From Alistipes senegalensis (GTDB lineage Bacteria > Bacillota > Clostridia > Oscillospirales > Ruminococcaceae): a stretch of 64,000 bases of DNA. Numbering within the stretch: position 1 is the first letter of the stretch; the number at the start of each line of letters is the position of its first letter. Shown in pieces: positions 18,093 through 26,289 of this stretch. The stretch covers positions 597,324 to 661,323 of the forward strand of contig JAMPEF010000001.1 in the NCBI GenBank assembly GCA_023665275.1. The letters run 5' to 3'. The notes under the pieces were generated by a model, which was not told the origin of the DNA, did not search any database, and saw nothing but the letters and a program-made list of their open reading frames with translations. Made by a program: the position numbers and the translations under genes.

Positions 18093-19178
18093 ATGAGCAG
18101 AGTTTATAACTTTAGTGCTGGTCCTGCTGTACTTCCGGAAGAAGTTCTGGAAGAAGCAAGGGACGAAATGCTTGACTACAAAGGTACAGGTATGTCCGTC
18201 ATGGAAATGTCACACCGTTCAAAAGCCTATGACACAATCATAAAAGAGGCTGAACAGGATTTACGTGACCTTATGAACATTCCTGATAACTACAAAGTTA
18301 TCTTCTTACAGGGTGGTGCATCACTTCTTTTCGCTGGTGTTCCAATGAACCTTATGAAAAACGGTAAAGGTGCATATATCATCACTGGTCAGTGGGCTAA
18401 GAAAGCCTATCAGGAAGCACAGAAATACGGTGAAGCTGTAGCCGTTGCTTCTTCTGCTGACAAGACATTTTCCTACATTCCGGACTGTTCAGACCTTGAT
18501 ATTCCGGAAGATACCGACTATGTTTATATCTGTGAAAACAATACAATCTATGGAACAAAATTCAAGACTCTCCCGAACACAAAGGGCAAGGAACTTGTTG
18601 CCGATGTTTCTTCATGTTTCCTTTCTGAACCCGTTGACGTTACAAAGTATGGCGTTATTTACGGTGGTGTACAGAAAAATGTAGGTCCTTCCGGTGTACA
18701 GATTGTAATAGTCCGTGAAGACTTAATAGCCGACGGTCCGGCAAAGCCCTACACACCTACTATGATGGACTGGAAAATTCAGGCTGATAACGATTCACTT
18801 TATAACACACCTCCGTGCTATGGAATTTATATCTGTGGCAAGGTATTCAAGTGGATTAAGAAAATGGGTGGTCTTGAGGCTATGAAGGCACACAACGAAA
18901 AGAAAGCCGCTATCCTCTATGATTTCCTTGACAACAGCAAACTTTTTAAGGGTACTGTTGCACCGGAAGACCGTTCACTTATGAATGTACCGTTTGTTAC
19001 AGGCAATGACGAACTTGACAAGAAGTTTGTTGCAGAAGCTAAAGCCGCCGGTTTTGAGAACCTCAAAGGTCATAGAAGCGTTGGTGGTATGAGAGCATCT
19101 ATTTACAACGCTATGCCAATTGAGGGCGTGGAAAAACTCGTTGAGTTTATGAAGAAATTTGAAGCTGAAAACGCTTGA
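18093..19178 (+). CDS. serC: Phosphoserine aminotransferase
   Basis: Converts 3-phosphohydroxypyruvate to phosphoserine, the second step of serine synthesis. 361 residues from the ATG at 18093 with TTTGGAGG upstream. Motifs: NFSAGPAVLPEEVL at the start, GTGMSVMEMSHRS, FLQGGAS, the PLP-lysine region YGGVQKNVGPSG and GHRSVGGMRASIYNA at the C-terminus. It forms an operon with serA 26 bases downstream. Confidence 0.96.
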   Translation: MSRVYNFSAGPAVLPEEVLEEARDEMLDYKGTGMSVMEMSHRSKAYDTIIKEAEQDLRDLMNIPDNYKVIFLQGGASLLFAGVPMNLMKNGKGAYIITGQWAKKAYQEAQKYGEAVAVASSADKTFSYIPDCSDLDIPEDTDYVYICENNTIYGTKFKTLPNTKGKELVADVSSCFLSEPVDVTKYGVIYGGVQKNVGPSGVQIVIVREDLIADGPAKPYTPTMMDWKIQADNDSLYNTPPCYGIYICGKVFKWIKKMGGLEAMKAHNEKKAAILYDFLDNSKLFKGTVAPEDRSLMNVPFVTGNDELDKKFVAEAKAAGFENLKGHRSVGGMRASIYNAMPIEGVEKLVEFMKKFEAENA

Positions 19179-19204
19179 TTTAACTGAAAAGAGGTTGTTT
19201 TACA

Positions 19205-20365
19205 ATGTACAATATACAGACACTCAATAAGATTTCTGCTATCGGTACGGATATTTTCGATAAGAGCAAGTATGCAGTTTCCGATACTCCGGAAAATCCG
19301 GACGCTATCATGGTAAGAAGTGCCAAAATGCACGATATGCAGTTTAATAAAAATCTCCTTGCAATCGCAAGAGCCGGAGCAGGTGTAAACAATATTCCAG
19401 TTGAACGCTGTGCAGAAGAGGGTATATGTGTATTCAATACCCCTGGTGCTAACTCTAATGCTGTTAAGGAACTGGCTATATGTGCATTACTGCTTGCATC
19501 AAGAAAAATCACGGAGGCTGCTGCATGGGCTGCATCTCTTAAAGGCACTCCGGACGCTCCTAAGACTGTTGAGGGTGGTAAATCTAAATTTGCTGGTCCT
19601 GAAATTCTCGGAAAGACACTCGGAATTATCGGTCTCGGAGCTATCGGCGGAAAAATTGCTAATACTGCCGTTGCACTCGGCATGAAAGTTATCGGCTATG
19701 ACCCTTATCTTTCTGTAAATAACGCCGTATTGCTTGATTCTTCTGTAAAAGTCGTAACAGACATAAACGACATTTATAAGAACAGCGATTATATTTCAAT
19801 TCATATGCCTTACACACCACAAACAAAGAACACTATCGACGCTGAACAGATTGCTATTATGAAAGACGGTGTACGTCTTATTAACCTTGCACGTGGCGAA
19901 CTTATCAACAGTGAAGCAGTAGTCAAGGCTATTGCAGACGGAAAAGTTGCAAAATATGTTACTGATTTTGCAGATGATGTTGTTTTAGGTGTGGAAAATG
20001 TAATAGTTCTCCCACATCTTGGTGCATCTACTCCGGAGAGTGAGGACAATTGTGCTGTAATGGCTGCAAATGAACTTATTGACTATATCGAAAACGGCAA
20101 TATCAAGAACAGTGTAAATCTCCCTAATGCCTATATGGACGCAACAGGTACTAAGGTTTGTGTTATCCATAAGAATGTACCATCACTTATTTCAGCTATC
20201 ACAAAGGCTGTTGGTGATGATGGTCTTAATATTGAAAATATGGTAAACGCAAGCAGAAAAGATTTTGCATATACCATGATGGACGTTGCTGGTGATGTTA
20301 CTGAAGCTGTCGTAAATGACATTAAAGCTATCAATGGCATTATAAGAGTAAGAGTTATAAAATAA
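19205..20365 (+). CDS. serA: D-3-phosphoglycerate dehydrogenase
   Basis: First step of serine synthesis, oxidising 3-phosphoglycerate with NAD. 386 residues. NAD-binding motif GIIGLGAIGGKIA, catalytic region NLARGELI and HLGAST near residue 280, and a C-terminal ACT domain (about 315-386) that normally senses serine. The order serC-serA differs from the reaction order but is common in clostridia. No serB is present in the window. Confidence 0.95.
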   Translation: MYNIQTLNKISAIGTDIFDKSKYAVSDTPENPDAIMVRSAKMHDMQFNKNLLAIARAGAGVNNIPVERCAEEGICVFNTPGANSNAVKELAICALLLASRKITEAAAWAASLKGTPDAPKTVEGGKSKFAGPEILGKTLGIIGLGAIGGKIANTAVALGMKVIGYDPYLSVNNAVLLDSSVKVVTDINDIYKNSDYISIHMPYTPQTKNTIDAEQIAIMKDGVRLINLARGELINSEAVVKAIADGKVAKYVTDFADDVVLGVENVIVLPHLGASTPESEDNCAVMAANELIDYIENGNIKNSVNLPNAYMDATGTKVCVIHKNVPSLISAITKAVGDDGLNIENMVNASRKDFAYTMMDVAGDVTEAVVNDIKAINGIIRVRVIK

Positions 20366-20376
20366 TTAAATAAATA

Positions 20377-20409
20377 AAAATCCGGTTCGTAAGTGAGCCG
20401 GATTTTTTT
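20377..20409 (+). terminator. serCA terminator
   Basis: AAATCCGG / CCGGATTT stem with a 12-base loop and seven T after it. On the other strand it may also help end the DUF4317 transcript. Confidence 0.88.
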
Positions 20410-20445
20410 AATTTTATGGGTTCGGAAGTCCGGAACTGGTGAACA

Positions 20446-21576
20446 TCATTCAAGAGTTACGGGCAGACCGTTTATTTCTATGGTGGGGTCATCAATGTCG
20501 ATAAGCAAACAGCGTCTTCCATTAACAACACTTGTCCGGATTTTATCACTTGCATCGGGTTTTATGTTGATAGTTATTCCGGCGGAGGCAACAACAGTTT
20601 TTGTCTCAACAAGGTTTGAGGCTGTAAGTGTAGCGTCGCCACATACTTTCTGATAGACAGGCTCAACCATTTTCACACGTTCTTCCGGTACGCCAACATC
20701 TGTGAGGATTTCTTTTAGTTTTGAGTCATCAATAACGATTTTGTCGGTTTCGTCCTTGTTTTCCTCAACGATTTCCTGAATTTTTTCATTTACTGATTTT
20801 ATAACCATATAATCCAAATCCTCACCGACCACATTTTTTAAGATAGTCTGAAAACTTGACTTTTCGTTTTCGGCGGACATAACAAACGTACAGCCTAAAA
20901 CATTTTCAATCATAGAAATATTAGGGTCACTGGATTTTTTTGCATAATACATAACGTGATTGACATCTGTACTTCTGTTGCTGAAAACCGGATATAAAAA
21001 GCCGTCGCTTGCGGACTTGCTTATAATAAGCTCCGTGTTAAGTTTCTTGACAATTTCATTATTGAAAGAATCAAATACAAAGCCGTCCGTACCTGTAGTC
21101 ACGGGACATATGGCAGTTAATATGTATCTGTAAATTTCATCTTCACCATCGGCGAAATCGTCATTTTTATCTTTGCGACGTATTGTATAACAGCAATAAG
21201 CCGTAATAAGTGCATAATTTCCGGCATAGACAAGGTTTTCAGCAATATAGTTTACATAATTTTCACACGCCTGTTCGTCCTTGAGTTCAGATTTAAGGAG
21301 TTTATATAATATATCCTGTGGTTTGCCCTCTTCGTATGCGTTGTTTGGAAATTCATACTCTACAAAAGTCTTGCCCACGTTGGTATTGAGAACTTTTTTC
21401 AGTGTTTCCGTGTAGACGTCGTGTTCTTCCTGCTCCATGGTAAGACAGGAACTAACGTTATTGTAGCGGACGTTTTTTTCTGAATCGACAAAAGCCGTAA
21501 GCACTCTTTCCATTACGAAAAAACCGCTCTTGTCGGAAAAGTTCTTTTTAATTTCAGCTGTTTCTTTTTTATTCAT
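20446..21576 (-). CDS. DUF4317 family protein
   Basis: 376 residues matching by eye the DUF4317 family common in clostridia: it opens with NKKETAEIKKNFS, has a DVYTETLKKVLNTNVGK segment and a C-terminal half rich in Val/Glu with VPEERVKMVEPVY. It is soluble, without signal peptide or transmembrane segments. Function unknown. It has its own promoter at 21608-21636 and faces the sipL gene divergently. Confidence 0.8.
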   Translation of the reverse strand: MNKKETAEIKKNFSDKSGFFVMERVLTAFVDSEKNVRYNNVSSCLTMEQEEHDVYTETLKKVLNTNVGKTFVEYEFPNNAYEEGKPQDILYKLLKSELKDEQACENYVNYIAENLVYAGNYALITAYCCYTIRRKDKNDDFADGEDEIYRYILTAICPVTTGTDGFVFDSFNNEIVKKLNTELIISKSASDGFLYPVFSNRSTDVNHVMYYAKKSSDPNISMIENVLGCTFVMSAENEKSSFQTILKNVVGEDLDYMVIKSVNEKIQEIVEENKDETDKIVIDDSKLKEILTDVGVPEERVKMVEPVYQKVCGDATLTASNLVETKTVVASAGITINIKPDASDKIRTSVVNGRRCLLIDIDDPTIEINGLPVTLE

Positions 21577-21607
21577 AGTAAAATCCTTTCTTTACAGATG
21601 TATATAT

Positions 21608-21636
21608 ATTATAACGCATTTACAAAAAAATTGCAA
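21608..21636 (-). promoter_or_regulatory. DUF4317 gene promoter
   Basis: Minus-strand TTGCAA, 17 bases, TATAAT, upstream of the DUF4317 start. Confidence 0.8.
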
Positions 21637-21638
21637 GC

Positions 21639-21668
21639 GGAATACTTGTACTTAAAGTTGAATATAAT
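21639..21668 (+). promoter_or_regulatory. Possible sigma-E type promoter for sipL-spoIVA
   Basis: GGAATACTT and AATATAAT are 13 bases apart, loosely like the mother-cell sigma-E pattern (ATA-rich -35, CATACAAT-like -10). No sigma-A promoter fits here, and the downstream genes are mother-cell genes in other spore formers. The match is weak. Confidence 0.3.
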
Positions 21669-21698
21669 TTCATAAAGCTATTTTCAAGGAGGCTGTAT

Positions 21699-23249
21699 AT
21701 GGATTTAAGAATAAACAGGGAAACAGTACCCGTCAGCGAAAACATCTTTGACGGTGTACAGGAACAGGGTGTGGAACTTGATTATATTCTTCCCGACTAC
21801 TACCCCGATATTTTCCGACTTGTACGCTGTGAAGTCGTACCGGTAATATGCAATTACTCAATAAACGGTGATAAACTTTCCTATGAAATCAGATGTGACA
21901 TAAAAATTCTCTATTGCAGTGAATCCGGCAATTCTCTACAGTGCGTGACACAAAGACAGAATTTTTCAAAGACTGTTGAGTTAGGCAGAAGCGGTGAAAA
22001 TCTTACCGCAAGGCTTACACCTAAGACAGACCATATAAATTTCCGTGCGGTAAACAAACGCCGTCTTGATGTAAGAGGTGCAGTTTCCGTAAAAATTTCC
22101 GTGAACGGTGAAACAAATCAGGAGGTTATTTCTGATGCATTCGGAATGAATATCCAGATTAAAAAAACTCCTGTGCGTTTTGCGTCGAAAAAAATAACCG
22201 CTGAAAAAACTTTACAGCTGAGTGAGGATATAGAAATTTCCCCGACACAACCAACGGTAAACAGCATAATAAATATACGCTGTACTGTTCCTGAGTGTGA
22301 AAAGAAAATGATTTCCGGTAAACTGCTTGCAAAAGGTTCAGCGGAACTTAAAATATTATACTCCTGTGACAAGGACGGCGGTGCGGTAGAACCTGTTTCG
22401 TTTTCAATGCCGTTCAGCCAGATTATCGACATTGATGGAATAGATGATACTTTTGACTGTACTATAACTCCGGAAGTCGTAAGCTGTGACATCACCCCCA
22501 CCGCCGACAAGAACTCCGAAAACCGTATTATAAAATGCGAGATAGAGTTAAGACTTATATGCTGTGCCGTAAAAACTGCCTCTGTCATGCTTGGCACGGA
22601 CGCTTTTTCAACTGTATATCCGTGCAATGTGACAGTATCGCAAGTAAGAGCTGAACAGATACCGGTTATTTATGAAGAAAGTTTCAGGCATTCAGCAAAA
22701 ATCAGTGAGGGCGACAGTGTACCACAGACTATATATTCAATGTGGTGTACTCCTAAAAATATAAACACGAGACTTTCCGACGACGGAAAAGCAGTAATTA
22801 TAAGCGGTATGCTGTCTTATTCAATGGCTTCCCGTGACAATGCCGGAATGATTATCATGCCCGACAAGGACGAGGCTTTTGAGGAAACTATAAATCTTCC
22901 CGATAATATATCAGGCTGTACCGTCTCCGCTGAGATTGCTGTAAGGGACGTTTCATATAATATATCGTCGGAAGGTATATTGTCTGCAAAATCTGATATA
23001 TCGGCGAAAATTTCAGTTTATAGCTGTTCGTCGATAAATGCCCTCACGGATATAGCTGTTGACGAATCTGTAAAAAAACAACGTGACGGAGATTATGCCA
23101 TAAAGTTATATTTTGGTGTCGAAAACGAGGAAGTCTGGGATATTGCCAAACGTTACAGCACAAGTGTCAATGCCGTGATAGAAGAAAATGACCTTTCCGG
23201 TGAACGTCTTGAATCCGGCGGAATGTTACTGATACCGATTGTCACATGA
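21699..23249 (+). CDS. sipL: SipL-like spore assembly protein, DUF3794 repeats plus LysM
   Basis: 516 residues, with three DUF3794-like beta-rich units (about 30-150, 180-290 and 320-450) and a short C-terminal LysM-like segment (about 468-515, ending LESGGMLLIPI). In C. difficile SipL binds SpoIVA and is needed for coat attachment around the forespore. Here the gene lies 15 bases upstream of spoIVA, which strongly supports the assignment. Start after AAGGAGG. Confidence 0.85.
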   Translation: MDLRINRETVPVSENIFDGVQEQGVELDYILPDYYPDIFRLVRCEVVPVICNYSINGDKLSYEIRCDIKILYCSESGNSLQCVTQRQNFSKTVELGRSGENLTARLTPKTDHINFRAVNKRRLDVRGAVSVKISVNGETNQEVISDAFGMNIQIKKTPVRFASKKITAEKTLQLSEDIEISPTQPTVNSIINIRCTVPECEKKMISGKLLAKGSAELKILYSCDKDGGAVEPVSFSMPFSQIIDIDGIDDTFDCTITPEVVSCDITPTADKNSENRIIKCEIELRLICCAVKTASVMLGTDAFSTVYPCNVTVSQVRAEQIPVIYEESFRHSAKISEGDSVPQTIYSMWCTPKNINTRLSDDGKAVIISGMLSYSMASRDNAGMIIMPDKDEAFEETINLPDNISGCTVSAEIAVRDVSYNISSEGILSAKSDISAKISVYSCSSINALTDIAVDESVKKQRDGDYAIKLYFGVENEEVWDIAKRYSTSVNAVIEENDLSGERLESGGMLLIPIVT

Positions 23250-23264
23250 TAAAGGAGAATTACA

Positions 23265-24740
23265 ATGGTTAAAGATATTTACACTAATATCGCTGAACGT
23301 ACCAACGGTGATATTTATATAGGCGTTGTAGGTCCTGTACGTACCGGAAAATCTACTTTCATAAAACGTTTTATGGAATCGCTTGTAATTCCGAATATAA
23401 CAAGCGAGTTTAAACGTGAACGTGCCATAGACGAACTGCCACAGTCTGCCGCCGGAAAAACTATCATGACTACTGAACCGAAATTCATTCCGGAAGATGC
23501 CGTTGAGGTAAGTATAGGTAACGGTGCAACAATGAATGTCCGTCTGATAGACTGTGTGGGCTATATCGTGCCGAGTTCTTTAGGCTACATAGAGAATGAA
23601 ATGCCCCGTATGGTCATGACATCGTGGTTTGATGAGGAAATACCTTTCAATATGGCTGCTGAAATAGGTACACAGAAAGTTATCACCGACCATTCAACTA
23701 TAGGTCTTGTGGTCACTACTGATGGTACTATTTCGGATATACCACGTGCTGAATATGAAGAATGTGAAGAACGTGTTATACGTGAACTTAAAGAGTTAGG
23801 TAAGCCGTTTGTAGTAATAATGAATACTGTCAACCCGTCATCACAGGAGGCTAAAAATTTAGCGTCACGCCTTACCGACAGATACGACGCTAAAGTTATT
23901 CCGGTAAGCTGTCTTGACCTTGACGAAAACGACATAAAAGAAATCATGCAGGAAATATTATTTTCTTTTCCTATCAAGGAAATAAATATCAGGACTGCAC
24001 GCTGGATAAATTCTCTTGAAAAAGGTCACTGGCTGAAAACTGAAATTCTTGACTGTATAAGAAATTCCGCAAAGGATATAAAACTTGTCCGTGAAGTTGA
24101 AATGGCAGTTGAAGCTATGTCACAATGTCCGCATATCATAAACGCTGAAATTTCCGCTATGGATTTGGGAAGTGGTTCAGTTACCATTACCGCCGAACTC
24201 GACAGCAGTTTATTTTATAAAATTCTCGGTGAGGCTACCGGAATTGAAATCGAAAGTGAAAGCGATTTAATGCCCTTGCTTATGGAACTGAACGACATTC
24301 GCCGGAAGTATCAGCGGATAGAGCCGGCACTTGCGGAAGTTGAGGCTACCGGCTATGGAATAGTCATGCCGGAAATTGAGGAACTCACGTTAGAAGAACC
24401 TAAAATAATCAAACAGGGCGGAAAATATGGTGTCAAACTCAAAGCCACTGCACCATCACTGCATATCATGAAAGCTAATATAAATACTACTGTAAGTCCC
24501 ATTGTCGGTACGGAAAAACAGTCGGAGGAACTTATTATGTATCTTCTTGACGGTTTCGACGACAATCCCGCTAAAATATGGGAGAGTAATATTTTCGGAA
24601 AATCTCTTCATGAATTAGTCAATGAAGGTCTGCATAATAAGCTGTTCAAGATGCCTGTTGATGCAAGACTTAAATTACAGGAAACACTTGAACGAGTAAT
24701 CAATGAAGGTTGTTCAGGACTTATATGCTTTATACTATGA
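23265..24740 (+). CDS. spoIVA: Stage IV sporulation protein A, coat basement ATPase
   Basis: SpoIVA polymerises on the forespore surface using ATP and forms the base of the spore coat. 491 residues, the usual size. N-terminal Walker A GPVRTGKST (about 23-31), then LIDCVGY and VVTTDGTISDIPR, NTVNPSS and the characteristic C-terminus ending LICFIL. Ribosome site AAAGGAG. With sipL it shows that the strain retains spore-coat genes. Confidence 0.96.
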   Translation: MVKDIYTNIAERTNGDIYIGVVGPVRTGKSTFIKRFMESLVIPNITSEFKRERAIDELPQSAAGKTIMTTEPKFIPEDAVEVSIGNGATMNVRLIDCVGYIVPSSLGYIENEMPRMVMTSWFDEEIPFNMAAEIGTQKVITDHSTIGLVVTTDGTISDIPRAEYEECEERVIRELKELGKPFVVIMNTVNPSSQEAKNLASRLTDRYDAKVIPVSCLDLDENDIKEIMQEILFSFPIKEINIRTARWINSLEKGHWLKTEILDCIRNSAKDIKLVREVEMAVEAMSQCPHIINAEISAMDLGSGSVTITAELDSSLFYKILGEATGIEIESESDLMPLLMELNDIRRKYQRIEPALAEVEATGYGIVMPEIEELTLEEPKIIKQGGKYGVKLKATAPSLHIMKANINTTVSPIVGTEKQSEELIMYLLDGFDDNPAKIWESNIFGKSLHELVNEGLHNKLFKMPVDARLKLQETLERVINEGCSGLICFIL

Positions 24741-24747
24741 ATTGCAT

Positions 24748-24784
24748 AAAAAAATCCGGCTGATACGTTCAGCCGGAAATTTTT
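24748..24784. terminator. Bidirectional terminator
   Basis: TCCGGCTGA / TCAGCCGGA stem with a short loop, with A-runs before and T-runs after, between the convergent spoIVA and small-protein genes. Confidence 0.9.
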
Positions 24785-24970
24785 TTACTTGATGTTATGT
24801 ATTGCTTTAAGTGCGGAATTTATAGTTTCTTCTTTTATGCCGGTCTTTTTTGAGACGGTTTCAACTACTTTCTTTTCCTGACCGCTTTTTTCAAGCGTAT
24901 CAAGGGCTTTTTTTCCGGCTTTCACGACTTTTTCAACAGGAATATCCGGTAATTTTGGCATATCGGGCAT
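24785..24970 (-). CDS. Small soluble protein of unknown function
   Basis: 61 residues from the ATG at 24970, which has a perfect AAAGGAGG ribosome site; a longer frame to 25039 would cross the promoter. It begins MPDMPKLPDIPVEK, then is Lys-rich and helical. No family is recognised. A consensus promoter (25001-25029) and a full terminator mark it as a real, well expressed gene. Confidence 0.75.
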   Translation of the reverse strand: MPDMPKLPDIPVEKVVKAGKKALDTLEKSGQEKKVVETVSKKTGIKEETINSALKAIHNIK

Positions 24971-25000
24971 GGCTTTGACCTCCTTTATATTGTTACATAT

Positions 25001-25029
25001 ATTATAGAACACATAACGGAAAATGTCAA
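25001..25029 (-). promoter_or_regulatory. Consensus promoter for the 61-residue protein
   Basis: Minus-strand TTGACA, 17 bases, TATAAT, both boxes perfect. It diverges from the DUF2975 promoter, with an AACGATAAA palindrome between them. Confidence 0.9.
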
Positions 25030-25051
25030 CAGAAAACATGATTTAATGATA

Positions 25052-25071
25052 AACGATAAAAATTTATCGTT
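25052..25071. promoter_or_regulatory. Palindromic operator between divergent promoters
   Basis: Perfect 9-bp arms AACGATAAA and TTTATCGTT around AA. A third copy of AACGATAAA lies at 25130-25138, 13 bases before the DUF2975 -35 box. The neighbouring Xre-type regulator is the obvious candidate binder, by inference. Confidence 0.6.
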
Positions 25072-25123
25072 ACTTATGTATATGGAAAATACTTCCGGAC
25101 TTGTATTTTTTGTACAGACATAC

Positions 25124-25148
25124 AAATTTAACGATAAACATTAAATTT
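25124..25148. promoter_or_regulatory. Second inverted repeat beside the DUF2975 promoter
   Basis: Arms AAATTTAA and TTAAATTT are separated by nine bases that contain most of the AACGATAAA half-site. It ends four bases before the -35 box, a position suited to an activator or repressor. Confidence 0.45.
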
Positions 25149-25151
25149 CTA

Positions 25152-25180
25152 TTGACAAACGTAAAAACACATGCTATAAT
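25152..25180 (+). promoter_or_regulatory. DUF2975-Xre operon promoter
   Basis: TTGACA, 17 bases, TATAAT, both boxes perfect, 51 bases before the DUF2975 start. Confidence 0.92.
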
Positions 25181-25231
25181 CATAACATAAGCTAAAGCAA
25201 AACAATAAATATTTTTTAACGGAGGTTTTTT

Positions 25232-25891
25232 ATGAAAAGCGAAATCACAGCAAAAATCAACACGGTTGGAAAATACGGACGTATTGTCTCAAAAATCATG
25301 AAGGGCATTTCACTTGCGTGTGCCATCGTACTTCTTGTATGCACATTCATTGTATGCGTGTTTCTTCCGGCAGATTCCTTAAAGTTCGACGGCACGGCAC
25401 AGGGCAGACTTTCATACAACACAGAACAGAGAGCTATAGGTTTTGACGACATAGAAAATGAACATATAAAGTTTATGGGTGCGGAGTTAAAAATTGATTT
25501 CGTGGAAACAGCAGACCAGACACAAGAAAATGTAAATAATATTGATATTTCAGCGTCAGCAGAAAAATTTACAACAAAACAGTTTAAAGCTGTTGTGGCA
25601 TTAGCTTTTTCCGGTGCAGTGCTTATACTTGTTTCGATATATGTAATATTTATGTTTGTGGTTAAACTCTGCAAGGCACTTGAAGTATGCCAGTCACCAT
25701 TTGAGACAGATGTCCTTACGGCTATGAAAAAATTAGGTTATGCATTTATACCATTCGGCGTTGTGTCGATAATATTCAATGGCATTTCTTCAGCACTTTC
25801 AATAATAATGACGCTTCTTGTTGTACTTATGTTCATATATATATTCAGCTATGGTGCGGAGTTACAGCGTGAATCCGATGATACAGTCTGA
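25232..25891 (+). CDS. DUF2975 membrane protein
   Basis: 219 residues with transmembrane helices near 25-47, 114-140, 165-185 and 187-207, and an extracytoplasmic loop between the first two. DUF2975 proteins are usually encoded with a small YozG-like Xre regulator, as here, and the pair can behave like a stress-responsive unit; the mechanism is unknown. Start after ACGGAGG. The Xre gene follows after ten bases. Confidence 0.8.
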   Translation: MKSEITAKINTVGKYGRIVSKIMKGISLACAIVLLVCTFIVCVFLPADSLKFDGTAQGRLSYNTEQRAIGFDDIENEHIKFMGAELKIDFVETADQTQENVNNIDISASAEKFTTKQFKAVVALAFSGAVLILVSIYVIFMFVVKLCKALEVCQSPFETDVLTAMKKLGYAFIPFGVVSIIFNGISSALSIIMTLLVVLMFIYIFSYGAELQRESDDTV

Positions 25892-25901
25892 GGTGAGTAT
25901 T

Positions 25902-26111
25902 ATGGCTATAATTTCAAGACTTGACAGGGTTATGGCTGACAGGAAAATTTCACTCAACGAACTTAGTGAACGTGTAGGCGTAAGCAATGTAAATCTTTCT
26001 AAACTGAAGACCGGCAAGGTAAGTGCTATAAGGTTTTCCACACTAAACGCTATTTGCCGTGAGCTGAAATGTCAGCCGGCGGATATTCTGGAATATGTAG
26101 AAGAAAAGTAA
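25902..26111 (+). CDS. YozG-like Xre family transcriptional regulator
   Basis: 69 residues, essentially a single helix-turn-helix domain: SLNELSERVGVSNVNLSKLKTGK is the DNA-binding core and CRELKCQPADILEY the typical closing part. The start ATG at 25902 follows GAGGTGAG. It probably regulates its own DUF2975 operon through the repeats at 25052 and 25124. Confidence 0.88.
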   Translation: MAIISRLDRVMADRKISLNELSERVGVSNVNLSKLKTGKVSAIRFSTLNAICRELKCQPADILEYVEEK

Positions 26112-26122
26112 TAATTTTTAAG

Positions 26123-26156
26123 AAAACGGCATTATTTTTCAATGCCGTTTTTTATT
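26123..26156 (+). terminator. DUF2975-Xre terminator
   Basis: AAAACGGCATT / AATGCCGTTTT stem with a T-run, 12 bases after the Xre stop. Confidence 0.92.
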
Positions 26157-26185
26157 TAGTCATAACATACATTATATTGTACTTA

Positions 26186-26207
26186 TTTTTGTGAGATGTC
26201 ACAAAAA
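26186..26207. promoter_or_regulatory. Palindrome upstream of the HAD operon promoter
   Basis: Perfect 9-bp arms TTTTTGTGA and TCACAAAAA around GATG, 25 bases before the -35 box. It looks like a helix-turn-helix dimer site; the centre is four bases, not the six of a CRP site. Confidence 0.5.
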
Positions 26208-26231
26208 AATTCAGATATTTTATACAAATAC

Positions 26232-26260
26232 TTTATTTTTTTTTAAATTCATGTTATAAT
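26232..26260 (+). promoter_or_regulatory. Extended -10 promoter for the HAD-iorA operon
   Basis: TTTATT, 17 bases, TATAAT, with TG one base before the -10 box. Confidence 0.65.
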
Positions 26261-26289
26261 GATTTTATTGCTATCCGGAGGTGATAATT

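Noticed and set aside
26189-26204. TTGTGAGATGTCACAA as a CRP site
   Set aside because: The half-site spacing is four bases rather than six, and no CRP-type regulator is in view, so only a generic operator is claimed.
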